Of a stretch of DNA of 64,000 nucleotides, positions 27,428 to 35,713 are shown piece after piece. The notes under the pieces are model-generated. The model was not told where the DNA came from. It worked only from the letters and a program-made list of their open reading frames with translations, and searched no databases. The translations under genes were made by a program, and so were the position numbers. The stretch is from positions 1 through 64,000 of the forward strand of contig NZ_WNJL01000035.1 of NCBI RefSeq assembly GCF_010378095.1, in the 5' to 3' direction. This DNA is from Acidithiobacillus ferrianus. Its GTDB lineage: Bacteria; Pseudomonadota; Gammaproteobacteria; Acidithiobacillales; Acidithiobacillaceae. The stretch's first letter is position 1; each line of letters opens with the position of its first letter.

Positions 27428-27814
27428 TCAGCGGATCGCCTCGTTCCGATCTTGGAGGCGATCTTGTATTTGTTGAGATTGTAATTGCTGTTGTAATTGT
27501 TCATTCCGAATCTGCTGCTGGTTTTCCTGCAGACGCATCTCTTCGTTTTCCTGTTGTAATCGCTCTTGTTCCCGTTGCAGATTAAGATTGAGTTGGTTCT
27601 GTTGCAACTGCTCGGCATTCTGCTCATTTTGAAGTTGTTGCTGTATTTCTGGTGTATTGTTTTGCTGAATACTTTGCTCAGTGCTATTTGTTAGTGGGTT
27701 TAACAGCGAATTTTCACTCACGAACACAAGTCCGGCTGCCGAACATGCGTACACACTGATATAGAGGCCCATCGCAGCGGCAAGTTGTCCGGATATCCTG
27801 GTTCTCTGGTGCAT
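27428..27814 (-). CDS. Secreted Gln/Asn-rich coiled-coil protein, unknown function
   Basis: A 128-residue protein. A signal peptide (LAAAMGLYISVYACSAAG) is followed by about 85 residues dominated by Gln, Asn, Glu and Leu, for example EQLQQNQLNLNLQREQERLQ, with heptad-like Leu spacing that predicts a long coiled coil. No domain is recognisable. A strong GGGAGG box precedes ATG 27814. It lies about 70 bp upstream of the efflux operon on the same strand, so cotranscription is possible. It could be a periplasmic or surface scaffold, or simply a low-complexity protein. The purine-rich strand is skewed, but the signal peptide and ribosome site argue that it is a real gene. Confidence 0.6.
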   Translation of the reverse strand: MHQRTRISGQLAAAMGLYISVYACSAAGLVFVSENSLLNPLTNSTEQSIQQNNTPEIQQQLQNEQNAEQLQQNQLNLNLQREQERLQQENEEMRLQENQQQIRNEQLQQQLQSQQIQDRLQDRNEAIR

Positions 27815-27933
27815 AACCCCTCCCAATCCTTATCTCAAAAAAGTGTTAATAAATATGATTCTCTCTGTTCAATCCGAGACATTCAGTATCGATTCTCCCC
27901 GCTGCATCCGGAGAATATTCCTGAGCCGAGTAT

Positions 27934-28110
27934 TCAGGTGAGATGAAAGCCCGCAACCCTCCCGTTACTTTCCGTCATCTGTATATAGGCGCCATCCTGT
28001 AGATGCGTCACGTAATTGGCATGCCCCAAACCGTTGAAGTAGCCGAAACCAGCACCCACAGAGACACCTGCTCCCGGATCTGCGATCGTGGCAGTCGGAT
28101 GGGCCAGAGA
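27934..28110 (-). pseudogene. C-terminal remnant of an unrecognised protein
   Basis: An open frame without a good start, bounded upstream by TAA at 28111-28113, reads ADPGAGVSVGAGFGYFNGLG and then YVTHLQDGAYIQMTESNGRV before its stop. The composition looks like real protein (Gly and aromatic rich, as in an outer-membrane or surface domain), so I read it as the end of a lost gene. No family is assigned. The remaining bases between 27830 and 28160 show nothing else. Confidence 0.25.
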
Positions 28111-28161
28111 TTAGCCAAGTTCTGACAACCGATGCTCCCCGCGCGCCATCATATAATAGCC

Positions 28162-30957
28162 TCATTCTTTTTCACCGGCCTGATAGGCGTTTAGCGGCGC
28201 GTCTTTTTGCGCGGAATAGGCCTTGAGGTAAGCCATGACCCGCGCGTAGGATTTGACCCCCTTGCTGGCGATCCACTCCTGTTTCATCTGTTCGGGACCA
28301 GGCACCTTGAGCAGCGTGGTCGGCGTATAGGCATTGCCCTTACTGGGTGGCGGCAAGCTGGCCCCGTTTTTGGTCTGATGTTTTTTGTACCAGGCCATTT
28401 CGTCGGCGATCAGGTAATGCCCGGTGGCGCCCGCCTCGCGGCGCAGCAAAGTGTAGTGATCACATTTCCCCGCATTGAAGGTGACCGGCACCTGCATGGG
28501 CAGCACCTTGGTGGGCGCGAAGTCCGGATGGTCCGTCCACATCCCCGAGAAGACGCCGGCGTTCTGATCCCACTGGGACATGGGCGGCAGACCGAAGATG
28601 GCCTCGGTGGTCTTGAGGAGGTTCACCTGGGAATAGAGGTTGGTTTCAAGATAGCCTTTTTTCACCCAGGGGCCCATGGCGAGGGCGAAGGTACGATGGG
28701 CGTTGATGTGGTCGGCGCCGGATTGCGCATCGTCTTCGGTCAGAAACACCACCATATGCCTCCACTCCGGTGTCGTGGAAAGGTAGTGAATGAACTTCGC
28801 CGTGGCATAGTCGTTGTTGGCCACATAGTAGTCCGGCGTGTAGTAGCAGGATTTGCGTCCCGCCGTGTGATCATCCGGCAACCAGATATAGATGAAGTGC
28901 GGGAATTTCGCACCGGGATGGGCCTCGAGCCAGTTCACCGCCATCTTTTCCCGGTAGGTGTCGAGGATCATGCGATCCCAGCCGGGAAAGCCCGTCGCCA
29001 GATGCCTTTTCATGGCCGTGGAAATGTTGCCCGCTTCAGAACGTGACACAAACTCCCCGAAGTCTTCAAAAGACACCTTATGATCCAGCAGGTCGTTAAA
29101 GAGAAAGAGGCGCTGGGGATAACTGATCCAGGGATTGGACCACTTGCCGAGAACGGAAAGGTTCTCGTAGATGGCATAGGGATTGTCGACCCCCAGGGGT
29201 ACCCCACCCGTACCCGTTGCACCCCCCGGTATCAGAGATTGCGTCCAGCCGGGATTGGCCACGAGTCCGCGACCGGAGTAGTACTCGGGCCAGGTGCGTT
29301 GCACGAAATCCGAGTCCGAGGCGGCGGTGGTCCACTGGTGGCCTTGGGCGGTCACCTCACCGTCGGCCATGAAATTCACGAAGAGCGTATTGCGATGGGC
29401 GAGGTGATAGAGGTTCGGCAGTTCTTGGGGCCCGTAGAGATCCAGATGCGGGTCGGCCCAGGCGCCTGCCGCCGGGTCATCGCCAAAATCCTCATCGAAG
29501 GTTTTGTTTTCACGCAAAATGAAAACCACATAATGAATATGTTTACGCAGGAAAGTCGTTGTTTTCCTATCTTCAGCATGGCGCGCGGCGCGTTGGGCGG
29601 GGGTGAAGCCATCATTGAGAAGACTTTCCTGCGTCCAGGCCGGAAGATGAAACGTCAGGTCCCGCAGATCCACTTTCTGGACCAGACCATCCATCATGTT
29701 CCCAACCCACTGGTGCTCCACATTGGGACCGGAGCCGAGACCCTTGGCGGCGGCGATGTACAGCGCATGATGCGCGTGTGTGATAGCCGTGGGATACCAG
29801 CCCGTGGGGATCAGTCCCAAGCCCTTACCCGTCTGGTCGTTGTAGACGGCGACATCGTTGTTGCCGGCGTTGGCCACAAAGAGCTTGTCGCCAACAACGG
29901 TCAGGCCGTCCGGATAGCTGCCCGGCGGCGCGTCGGGATAGGGGCCGTCATGGATGAAGCCCTTTACCCGCAAATCGGCGCTATCGATCTCGGCCACCCG
30001 GTCGATGTTGGCCAGCGCCACGAACACATCGGGCGAGTGGGGTACCGCCGCCAGCGCCGTGGGATGCACACCCGCCTGGGTATGATCGGGTCCGGTGGGG
30101 GGGCCAACCCGCACCGTGCCGAGCACCCGCATGCTGGCCGGATCCACCACCGCAACGGCATTGCCGCCCCAGAGGCTGACCACCAGTTTTTTCCCTGCAT
30201 CGGCCAAGGTGACCGCAAAGGGATACGGACCCACGTTGCGATAACGGGTGTGTCCGGTCTGGATATTGATGCGGGCGAGGCTGTTGGACAGCAGTCCGGT
30301 GACGTACAGATGCCGGTTCCGTGGTCCCACGGCGATGGCGTCCGGATAAAAGAGTCGCGGCTTACCGATATGGTGTCCCTGGTATGCATAGGGATACTGA
30401 GTCTTGGGGAAAGGCCGCCAGGCTAGAGGATAGCGGCGCAAGAGTTTTGGTTTCCCACCCTGAACGCTGAATGCCGCGACATCACTGCTGTCGCCGCCTG
30501 CGGTATAGAGCACGTGGTCAGGTCCCACCGCCATGCCCTGGAAAAAGCTTTGATGGCCAATGACATCACTATGCAGGTCGGTGACGTCCGTGGGCATCGG
30601 TGCGGCTTTTCTGGCCCCTTTTTTATAGGCCGCAATTTCCGCCAGCCGATGCAGGGTGTGCTGATCATAGAGGGTGATGGTCTGCGCCCGGGTGGCTCCG
30701 TTCGCCATGGCCGCGACATGGTCGCCCAAGGGCACGACCGCGGTCACAAAATTGGGGGCGCCATTGACCAGACCCACAGGGCTGACGACCCGCCCCGTGG
30801 GCAACACATGGGTCACCCAGTCCTTATTCGCCACATGGATGTGAATCGGGGCGTTGATGTCGCGCGTGTTTGAAACCCCCACATCGGCAAAAGCCGGCAT
30901 CGAAAACGTCAAAGCAAAACCAGCAGCACATGCTACGATGGAATTCCATTCTTTCAC
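28162..30957 (-). CDS. Secreted YncE-like beta-propeller / phosphoesterase fusion protein
   Basis: A 931-residue periplasmic or secreted protein with signal peptide ACAAGFALTFSMPAFA. Residues about 60-430 form a YVTN/YncE-type seven-bladed propeller with repeats such as AGKKLVVSLWGGNAVAVVDP and KLFVANAGNNDVAVYNDQTG. Residues about 480-850 match the phosphoesterase family PF04185 (acid phosphatase / phospholipase C): YVVFILRENKTFDEDFGDDP with the metal-binding Glu-Asn, FMADGEVTAQGHQWTT, and VVFLTEDDAQSGADHINAHR. This fusion is known in proteobacteria, with substrate mostly unproven. The GTG start overlaps the tonB stop (GTGA). It is last in an operon with a TonB-dependent receptor, which hints at hydrolysis of a phosphorylated organic compound at the cell surface or in the periplasm. 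Confidence 0.85.
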   Translation of the reverse strand: MKEWNSIVACAAGFALTFSMPAFADVGVSNTRDINAPIHIHVANKDWVTHVLPTGRVVSPVGLVNGAPNFVTAVVPLGDHVAAMANGATRAQTITLYDQHTLHRLAEIAAYKKGARKAAPMPTDVTDLHSDVIGHQSFFQGMAVGPDHVLYTAGGDSSDVAAFSVQGGKPKLLRRYPLAWRPFPKTQYPYAYQGHHIGKPRLFYPDAIAVGPRNRHLYVTGLLSNSLARINIQTGHTRYRNVGPYPFAVTLADAGKKLVVSLWGGNAVAVVDPASMRVLGTVRVGPPTGPDHTQAGVHPTALAAVPHSPDVFVALANIDRVAEIDSADLRVKGFIHDGPYPDAPPGSYPDGLTVVGDKLFVANAGNNDVAVYNDQTGKGLGLIPTGWYPTAITHAHHALYIAAAKGLGSGPNVEHQWVGNMMDGLVQKVDLRDLTFHLPAWTQESLLNDGFTPAQRAARHAEDRKTTTFLRKHIHYVVFILRENKTFDEDFGDDPAAGAWADPHLDLYGPQELPNLYHLAHRNTLFVNFMADGEVTAQGHQWTTAASDSDFVQRTWPEYYSGRGLVANPGWTQSLIPGGATGTGGVPLGVDNPYAIYENLSVLGKWSNPWISYPQRLFLFNDLLDHKVSFEDFGEFVSRSEAGNISTAMKRHLATGFPGWDRMILDTYREKMAVNWLEAHPGAKFPHFIYIWLPDDHTAGRKSCYYTPDYYVANNDYATAKFIHYLSTTPEWRHMVVFLTEDDAQSGADHINAHRTFALAMGPWVKKGYLETNLYSQVNLLKTTEAIFGLPPMSQWDQNAGVFSGMWTDHPDFAPTKVLPMQVPVTFNAGKCDHYTLLRREAGATGHYLIADEMAWYKKHQTKNGASLPPPSKGNAYTPTTLLKVPGPEQMKQEWIASKGVKSYARVMAYLKAYSAQKDAPLNAYQAGEKE

Positions 30958-31559
30958 AGCGTTGTATCCTGATCATTTATCCTGGAGTGGGCGGAAAGAT
31001 GCACCGATACATCGAACATCATGGGATGTTTGGACATCTTCTTTGGTAAAAGGGTGGAAAGATGGTGTCCTCCACGGTCTTCAGGGCGGCGCGGTTGATG
31101 GCGCCGATACCGCTGCTCTGGGCAACCTGCGCAGAAAGCAGATGCTCCGACGGCGTCAGGCGAAAGAACATCCCGGTAGGTCCCCCCGACATGCATCATC
31201 CGGACGAAATCCGGCACGTGCGCATTGGCCTGCACCCACGCCCGCAGCATGGTCGTGTAGATGTCTATAGCCGACTGACACGCTGCCGGCGTTTTGGCGA
31301 GCAGAGGTTTGGGCGGCAGCGGATGATGCACCACCGGATGCGGAACTGGCCTCGGTATGGGTTTGGGTCTGGGCACCGGTAGGGGTTTCGGTGGTGCCGG
31401 TTTAATCATGTGGATCGCCATAATCTTTGGCTTTGGCTTGACCGTCACCGGCTGCGACAGGTGGGAATAAATCAGTCCCCCGATCATCAGCGCCCGTCCG
31501 CAGTGATCCTTCTTGAACTTTGGGGACTGAACCGGGGAGGAGAGGGTAGCGGCGTTCAT
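30954..31559 (-). pseudogene. tonB: TonB-like energy transducer with two compensating frameshifts
   Basis: The 201-codon frame has an N-terminal hydrophobic stretch, a long Pro-Lys linker (PKPLPVPRPKPIPRPVPHPV) and then a TonB C-terminal domain. In the current frame the middle of that domain is nonsense (DVLSPDAVGASAFCAGCPEQ), but the neighbouring frame gives a normal TonB sequence, MFFRLTPSEHLLSAQVAQSS then GIGAINRAALKTVEDTIFPP. The original frame resumes with PKKMSKHPMMFDVSVHLSAH. The switches fall at a run of six G and a run of four T, one an insertion and one a deletion. The membrane anchor (CGRALMIGGLIYSHL) is also unusually short. Either the gene is decaying or two homopolymer errors are present. 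Confidence 0.75.
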
Positions 31560-31629
31560 ACGTTCTCAAAATCCTCGCATAGGCCGGGTCGGGGCACGGA
31601 ATGTTCGGTGATTTTCGTGGTTGCACTGT

Positions 31630-31710
31630 TCAACGGAGCTTCCCTTCATTGGCTTCATAGCTGGCGATGGTCACCCCATGGGCTCGGGCATAGCGATGCA
31701 AATAGGCCAT
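31630..31710 (-). pseudogene. Short gene remnant between tonB and the glycosyltransferase-like gene
   Basis: A frame ending at 31630 reads MAYLHRYARAHGVTIASYEA followed by a short charged end, and is open a little further upstream (GYHHF). It looks like the C-terminus of a lost protein rather than random sequence, but I cannot assign it. It lies in the 172-bp gap between two genes of the receptor operon. Confidence 0.2.
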
Positions 31711-31732
31711 AAAATGGTGGTAGCCCTAGCTG

Positions 31733-32530
31733 TCACTGAGCAATGGCCAGGTACGGACGCATAGCTTCAATGTGCTGGCAAGCGAGGTGCATCCGCATCA
31801 TCCAAGCATGAGGATCTTGGTCACGCGCATCTGCAATATCGTGAGCATAATCGGTGTTCGTTCTGTATGTCAGGCCATCCGCCTCCAAATAGCCCAATGA
31901 GAACCCGCGCTGGCGGCAAAAGAGCGGCCAAGCCACATCATTGCCAACTGTATCGACGATACATCCGTTCACAATCGACACAGCGGCCCTATGTGAAAGC
32001 CCCCGGGCGGCCATCATGAGATCCCACGAATGCCCTGTGATGAGCCCGAATATCTCATTCACGATGGCCTCAGTCATCGCGAGTCGACGTGGAAGCGCGG
32101 CCTTAGACTGCGGGCCACGACCAATCACCACACAGTCCTGGCCAATGACGGCATCCAGAACGGTATTAAATTCGTCTGCTTGGTTTTCGACCCACCGTAG
32201 CACATGGTCGAGGTCAGCGTAGAAAATATGGTCTTGCTCAGCACCCCTTAGAGCAAGGGCGACCGCCTCGCGGCGGTGTCGACCAATGGCATCGGGGTCG
32301 GCGCGTATTGTCGCCAGCCGAACCCCAGCAGACTCCAGCAGACAGAGCACCCGTCTGTCCGTGGAGTGGGTAGCAATGCACCCGATTACCGGGAAGCGGC
32401 GTGTGATCTCTGGCATAAACATCTCAAGCTTGGGAAATAACGCGCCATCCCGGTCGGCGACCGTGGTGGCAAACTTGAGCCGATGCCGCCCCGGATGAAG
32501 GGCGTCCATATTATCACCACTCCCCGACAC
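31733..32530 (-). CDS. Glycosyltransferase-like protein (GT-A fold suspected)
   Basis: A 265-residue soluble protein. It starts with HRLKFATTVADRDGALFPKL, continues with a region like a nucleotide-sugar binding fold (FPVIGCIATHSTDRRVLCLL) and has a D-x-D-type motif in HIFYADLDHVLRWVENQADE, followed by GRGPQSKAALPRRLAMTEAI. Order and spacing resemble small family-2-like glycosyltransferases, but this is pattern recognition, not a firm family match. The GTG start overlaps the TAG stop of the TonB-dependent receptor gene (TAGTG), so it is translationally coupled to it. An ATG seven codons in is an alternative start. Confidence 0.5.
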   Translation of the reverse strand: MSGSGDNMDALHPGRHRLKFATTVADRDGALFPKLEMFMPEITRRFPVIGCIATHSTDRRVLCLLESAGVRLATIRADPDAIGRHRREAVALALRGAEQDHIFYADLDHVLRWVENQADEFNTVLDAVIGQDCVVIGRGPQSKAALPRRLAMTEAIVNEIFGLITGHSWDLMMAARGLSHRAAVSIVNGCIVDTVGNDVAWPLFCRQRGFSLGYLEADGLTYRTNTDYAHDIADARDQDPHAWMMRMHLACQHIEAMRPYLAIAQ

Positions 32531-34833
32531 TAGAATTTTAGCGTCACACTACCGAACACGAAGCGCGGCATCCCTTCCAGAACGGACAAGTAAGTATTGC
32601 CGTAATAGTCGGTGTTGCTGAAACCCTTTGGAAAATACTGTCGATTCAGCAGATTGTCGATATTCAGCGCCAGCTTCACGCTTGTCACATGATCAGCGTG
32701 AATCGGAATCGTGTCCTCCGCGCCCAGGTTCAGCAGAAAGTAGGGCGGTATGGTCTGGCTGGTCGGAGTGCCCGCGAATTGCTGGTTGACATACTGGCTG
32801 GAGAGATATTTTCCGTCAATATGGGCATGCACGCGGTGATAGCCCCAGTCGAGGCCCACATTGAACATGTTCCGGGGCACGTCCGCCAACGGCTGCCCGG
32901 CCTGAACTCTGCCCGCATAGGTGGAGTGGAAGGAAGAGGTGAACACCGCCTGATTGTAGGAATAATTGGCAAAGGCCGTCCAATGGCCCAGGAGGAAGTG
33001 ACCGAGACGCTGCTCCAGGGCCAGTTCAACGCCCTCGTATCGTGAGCTGCCGCCATTGTAAGTATTGCTTACTCCAGAACTATTAGTGTTAGTTAAAAAT
33101 GTATTTTTAAATTGTTCCAGATAGGCATTCACGCTCCCCATAAATCCATGATGACGGTACCGCGTGCCCAGCTCATAGTCCGTCACATACTCTGGCTGGA
33201 CAGTTACCGGCGCCACAATATACTGGCCGGCATTATTTTGCTCGGCGATGTTACTGTAATAGGCGCCAATATTCGGGAACTTGATGTTCCGGCCCCAGGA
33301 ACCGTAGACGCTCAGGCCATGGAGGGGGGCATAGCTGATGCCAATGGTCGGAGAGGTAAATGCCTGACTGTTGGCCACGCTTCCACCGATCGGATAATAA
33401 AAACCGATATTGTCTGAACTTACGGTATAAGCATACAGATACTTGATGCCTGGGGTAATGTGCACTTTGCCGTGCAACAGGTTGATATTATCCTGCACAT
33501 ATACCGAAGACATCAGGCGCTCATCATGTTCATCCCAAGCATTATTGTACTGTGGTACTTGTGGTACAGGAGCAGAGCCATACCAGTATTCCGCACTGTG
33601 CAACATGCCGTAACTAACATTGCCGCCGAGGGTGACCCGGTTGTGCGGCAAGATGAACACAGCCTTGGGGGAGAAACCCAGGGCCGTGGAAATATCCTCG
33701 TACAGATGATAATTGGTGCCATAATGGGTCGACCCGAAGAGGGCGCTGGGATCATAAGTGGGAGGGACCGGATAGGAGAGCCAGAAAGGATAGCCGGTAC
33801 CCTGATTGGGGAGGTAGTAAGGCTGAGTGGCACTTTGATCGAAGGCCGGGTTCGCATAGGAGGTGCGATGGTAGTTATTGTTCTGCACATACACCTTGGC
33901 ACCCAGAATCACATGGCGATTGATGGCGCTTTTGTCGCCCAGGACGGCCGTTAGCTCGGTATCGGTATTCGAGGTGGTGGAATAACTCAGTGGCCATTGG
34001 TAGCTGTAACCATATTGCTGAATCAGGGCCTGCGGCACGCTATGCGGGGTATAACCGACGTTGCGGTTGACGATCACATACGCCGACATCCGGGACATGC
34101 CGTGGTCGTAGGGCAGGATCCCGGCGTAGTAGTAGTTGGTGTTCTGATTGCCGGAGTTCTGCAGCCAGCCGTTGCTGGTCTGCCGATTGTAGGCGAATAG
34201 AGAGCGGAAGCCGTCGACGGACCCAGTGTTGAATGAGGCATTCCACTGAAAGGTGCCGAAACTGCCGTAACCTGTGCCCACCGACCCGCCCATGGTCCTG
34301 CCCGGCTCGCGCGGCTGGTAATTGATGGTGCCGCCCAGGGAGTTGTACGCGTTGACCGCAGGATTGTTGATCCCGTTGTAGATGTTGATGCCGGAAATGT
34401 CGTTGAGGGTCAGGGGGATGGCGTTGCGATTCGACGCCTGATTCGTGCTCCCGCCGTTGAACATGTCATTGAGGGGGATGCCATCGAAGGTCTCGGAGAA
34501 CTGCCCACTGTTGAAGGCGCGGAAGGTGATGGTGCTACGCACGCCGTTGGGACCGGTACTGTATGCGTTTATCGATGGCTTCGTGGCGAGAATCGTCTGG
34601 GCGTTCTGCATCGGCGAGGCGCGCCGCACCGCTTTGGCCGTGATCACATGTTCTGAATAGGTGGCCGTTAATGGCACTTTCTTTTTGGCTTGTGACGTCT
34701 TCGTTTTTTTCGAAACTTGGCCCACCTGAACGGGTGCACTGGTTGTACCTTGGGCATAGGCCACGGGCGCCATGACACTCATTCCAGCACTACCCAAGGC
34801 CAAAAGCAATAAATGACGATGTAGATGTTGCAT
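32530..34833 (-). CDS. TonB-dependent outer-membrane receptor
   Basis: A 767-residue receptor. The signal peptide is LLLALGSAGMSVMAPVAYAQ. A plug domain runs from about residue 60 (HVITAKAVRRASPMQNAQTI, then STITFRAFNSGQFSETFDGI and PLNDMF) to about 180. The rest is a 22-strand barrel, with typical segments such as GYGSFGTFQWNASFNTGSVD and a terminal Phe (GSVTLKF). The barrel loops are rich in Tyr, Asn and Gly. The ligand (siderophore, sugar or other) cannot be read from sequence. It is first in an operon with a glycosyltransferase-like gene, tonB and a phosphoesterase. A sigma-54 type promoter lies about 55 bp upstream of the ATG, unusual for this family, where Fur control is common. Confidence 0.9.
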   Translation of the reverse strand: MQHLHRHLLLLALGSAGMSVMAPVAYAQGTTSAPVQVGQVSKKTKTSQAKKKVPLTATYSEHVITAKAVRRASPMQNAQTILATKPSINAYSTGPNGVRSTITFRAFNSGQFSETFDGIPLNDMFNGGSTNQASNRNAIPLTLNDISGINIYNGINNPAVNAYNSLGGTINYQPREPGRTMGGSVGTGYGSFGTFQWNASFNTGSVDGFRSLFAYNRQTSNGWLQNSGNQNTNYYYAGILPYDHGMSRMSAYVIVNRNVGYTPHSVPQALIQQYGYSYQWPLSYSTTSNTDTELTAVLGDKSAINRHVILGAKVYVQNNNYHRTSYANPAFDQSATQPYYLPNQGTGYPFWLSYPVPPTYDPSALFGSTHYGTNYHLYEDISTALGFSPKAVFILPHNRVTLGGNVSYGMLHSAEYWYGSAPVPQVPQYNNAWDEHDERLMSSVYVQDNINLLHGKVHITPGIKYLYAYTVSSDNIGFYYPIGGSVANSQAFTSPTIGISYAPLHGLSVYGSWGRNIKFPNIGAYYSNIAEQNNAGQYIVAPVTVQPEYVTDYELGTRYRHHGFMGSVNAYLEQFKNTFLTNTNSSGVSNTYNGGSSRYEGVELALEQRLGHFLLGHWTAFANYSYNQAVFTSSFHSTYAGRVQAGQPLADVPRNMFNVGLDWGYHRVHAHIDGKYLSSQYVNQQFAGTPTSQTIPPYFLLNLGAEDTIPIHADHVTSVKLALNIDNLLNRQYFPKGFSNTDYYGNTYLSVLEGMPRFVFGSVTLKF

Positions 34834-34887
34834 AGCTCTGATCCTTTCCTATAACTATTATCGGCATAAAATTAATTTAGAACTCAG

Positions 34888-34902
34888 GCAAGACTTGTGC
34901 CA
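34888..34902 (-). promoter_or_regulatory. Sigma-54 type (-24/-12) promoter of the TonB-receptor operon
   Basis: Read on the minus strand from 34902 the sequence is TGGCACAAGTCTTGC, which has TGGCAC-N5-TTGC with exact GG-N10-GC spacing. It is the best match to the sigma-54 consensus of the three found in this window. The predicted start near 34876 leaves a leader of about 43 bases. Confidence 0.7.
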
Positions 34903-34966
34903 TGGACAAAAAACTATAATAATTTGTTTTAATTTAATATATTCAATATCCACTCGCTCGCGATAA

Positions 34967-34983
34967 TGCACCAAAAAGGTGCG
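34967..34983. promoter_or_regulatory. NtrC-like dyad upstream of the TonB-receptor promoter
   Basis: TGCACCAAAAAGGTGCG matches TGCACC-N5-GGTGCA at all but the last base. Its centre is about 100 bp upstream of the predicted sigma-54 start, a normal distance for an enhancer-binding activator. It can also fold as a 5-bp hairpin, but its position fits an activator site better. Confidence 0.5.
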
Positions 34984-34991
34984 GATCGCTT

Positions 34992-35008
34992 ACAATAATG
35001 ATCATTGT
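34992..35008. promoter_or_regulatory. Possible Fur-like or other operator
   Basis: The region ACAATAATGATCATTGT contains the perfect dyad AATGATCATT and resembles two of the three hexamers of a Fur box. It lies more than 110 bp upstream of the predicted start, too far for simple repression of that promoter. The remaining bases to 35266 hold no gene I can support. Confidence 0.25.
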
Positions 35009-35266
35009 GGTGCATCCTAAAGAAACTCGGAAGGTATCTTCAATGCGCATAACCGGCGCGTACCCACACGATATGGGGTAATAGGACCAGCCTCTTTCCA
35101 GTTTGTCCCCGGCGGCTGGTCATGTTTCCGCGACCAGAAGATGGTAACAGACCAATGTGACGCTGGTTTTACACTTTTATGACGAAATCATGACGCCGTG
35201 AACACGCCCCCTCTCCTGGTCCTGGCCGGTTCCTGGTAGAATCTGAGCCGTCCAGGAGACTATCCA

Positions 35267-35521
35267 TTGCCGGATCCACATTCAGAGCAGGGTGCCGAAC
35301 GCCGCAAGATCATCCATGTGGACATGGACGCCTTTTTTGCCGCCGTGGAGCAAAGGGACCACCCCGAACTCCGGGGGCAACCCGTCATCGTCGGCGGCGA
35401 TCCTGCCGGCCGGGGCGTCGTGGCGACCTGCAGCTATGAGGCCCGCAGCTTTGGCATTCACTCCGCCATGACGGCAGCCCGCGCCGGCTCGCGAGGAGGT
35501 CATCGACCTTCGGTAAAATGA
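35267..35521 (+). pseudogene. dinB: DNA polymerase IV N-terminal fragment
   Basis: The first 65 or so residues are a clear Y-family polymerase start: [20 protein letters not shown] with the first catalytic Asp pair region, then [20 protein letters not shown] and [16 protein letters not shown]. After that the sequence leaves the family ([11 protein letters not shown]) and stops. The remaining 280 or so residues, including the second catalytic acidic pair, are missing. A TTG start with an AGGAG box remains. The breakpoint near 35490 marks the edge of a rearrangement. Confidence 0.85.
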
Positions 35522-35631
35522 CGTTTCAGGAATAGGCGGTAATGCAGCCCAATCGGGCACATGAATGCATCCATTGACGGGTCGATGGCGTGTGGCCCAT
35601 GCTGAAACCTATGTCGACAGGGAGGTGTACC

Positions 35632-35709
35632 ATGCGTACGGAACGCCATGTCCGTTTTTTTCGTAATGACCGCAATCCGTTGGATGACGCTTCCCCGGAC
35701 CAGCGGTGA
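35632..35709 (+). CDS. Possible 25-residue leader peptide
   Basis: ATG 35632 is preceded at good spacing by GGGAGG, and the frame reads MRTERHVRFFRNDRNPLDDA and five more residues before TGA at 35707-35709. The likely permease start lies four bases after this stop, so the peptide could couple or attenuate permease translation. No regulatory hairpin is obvious and the call is tentative. Confidence 0.3.
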   Translation: MRTERHVRFFRNDRNPLDDASPDQR

Positions 35710-35713
35710 CGGC

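Noticed and set aside
28207..30426. Two long plus-strand frames (279 and 448 codons)
   Set aside because: Both are antisense to the propeller-phosphoesterase gene and have no domain. They are shadows of a GC-rich coding strand.
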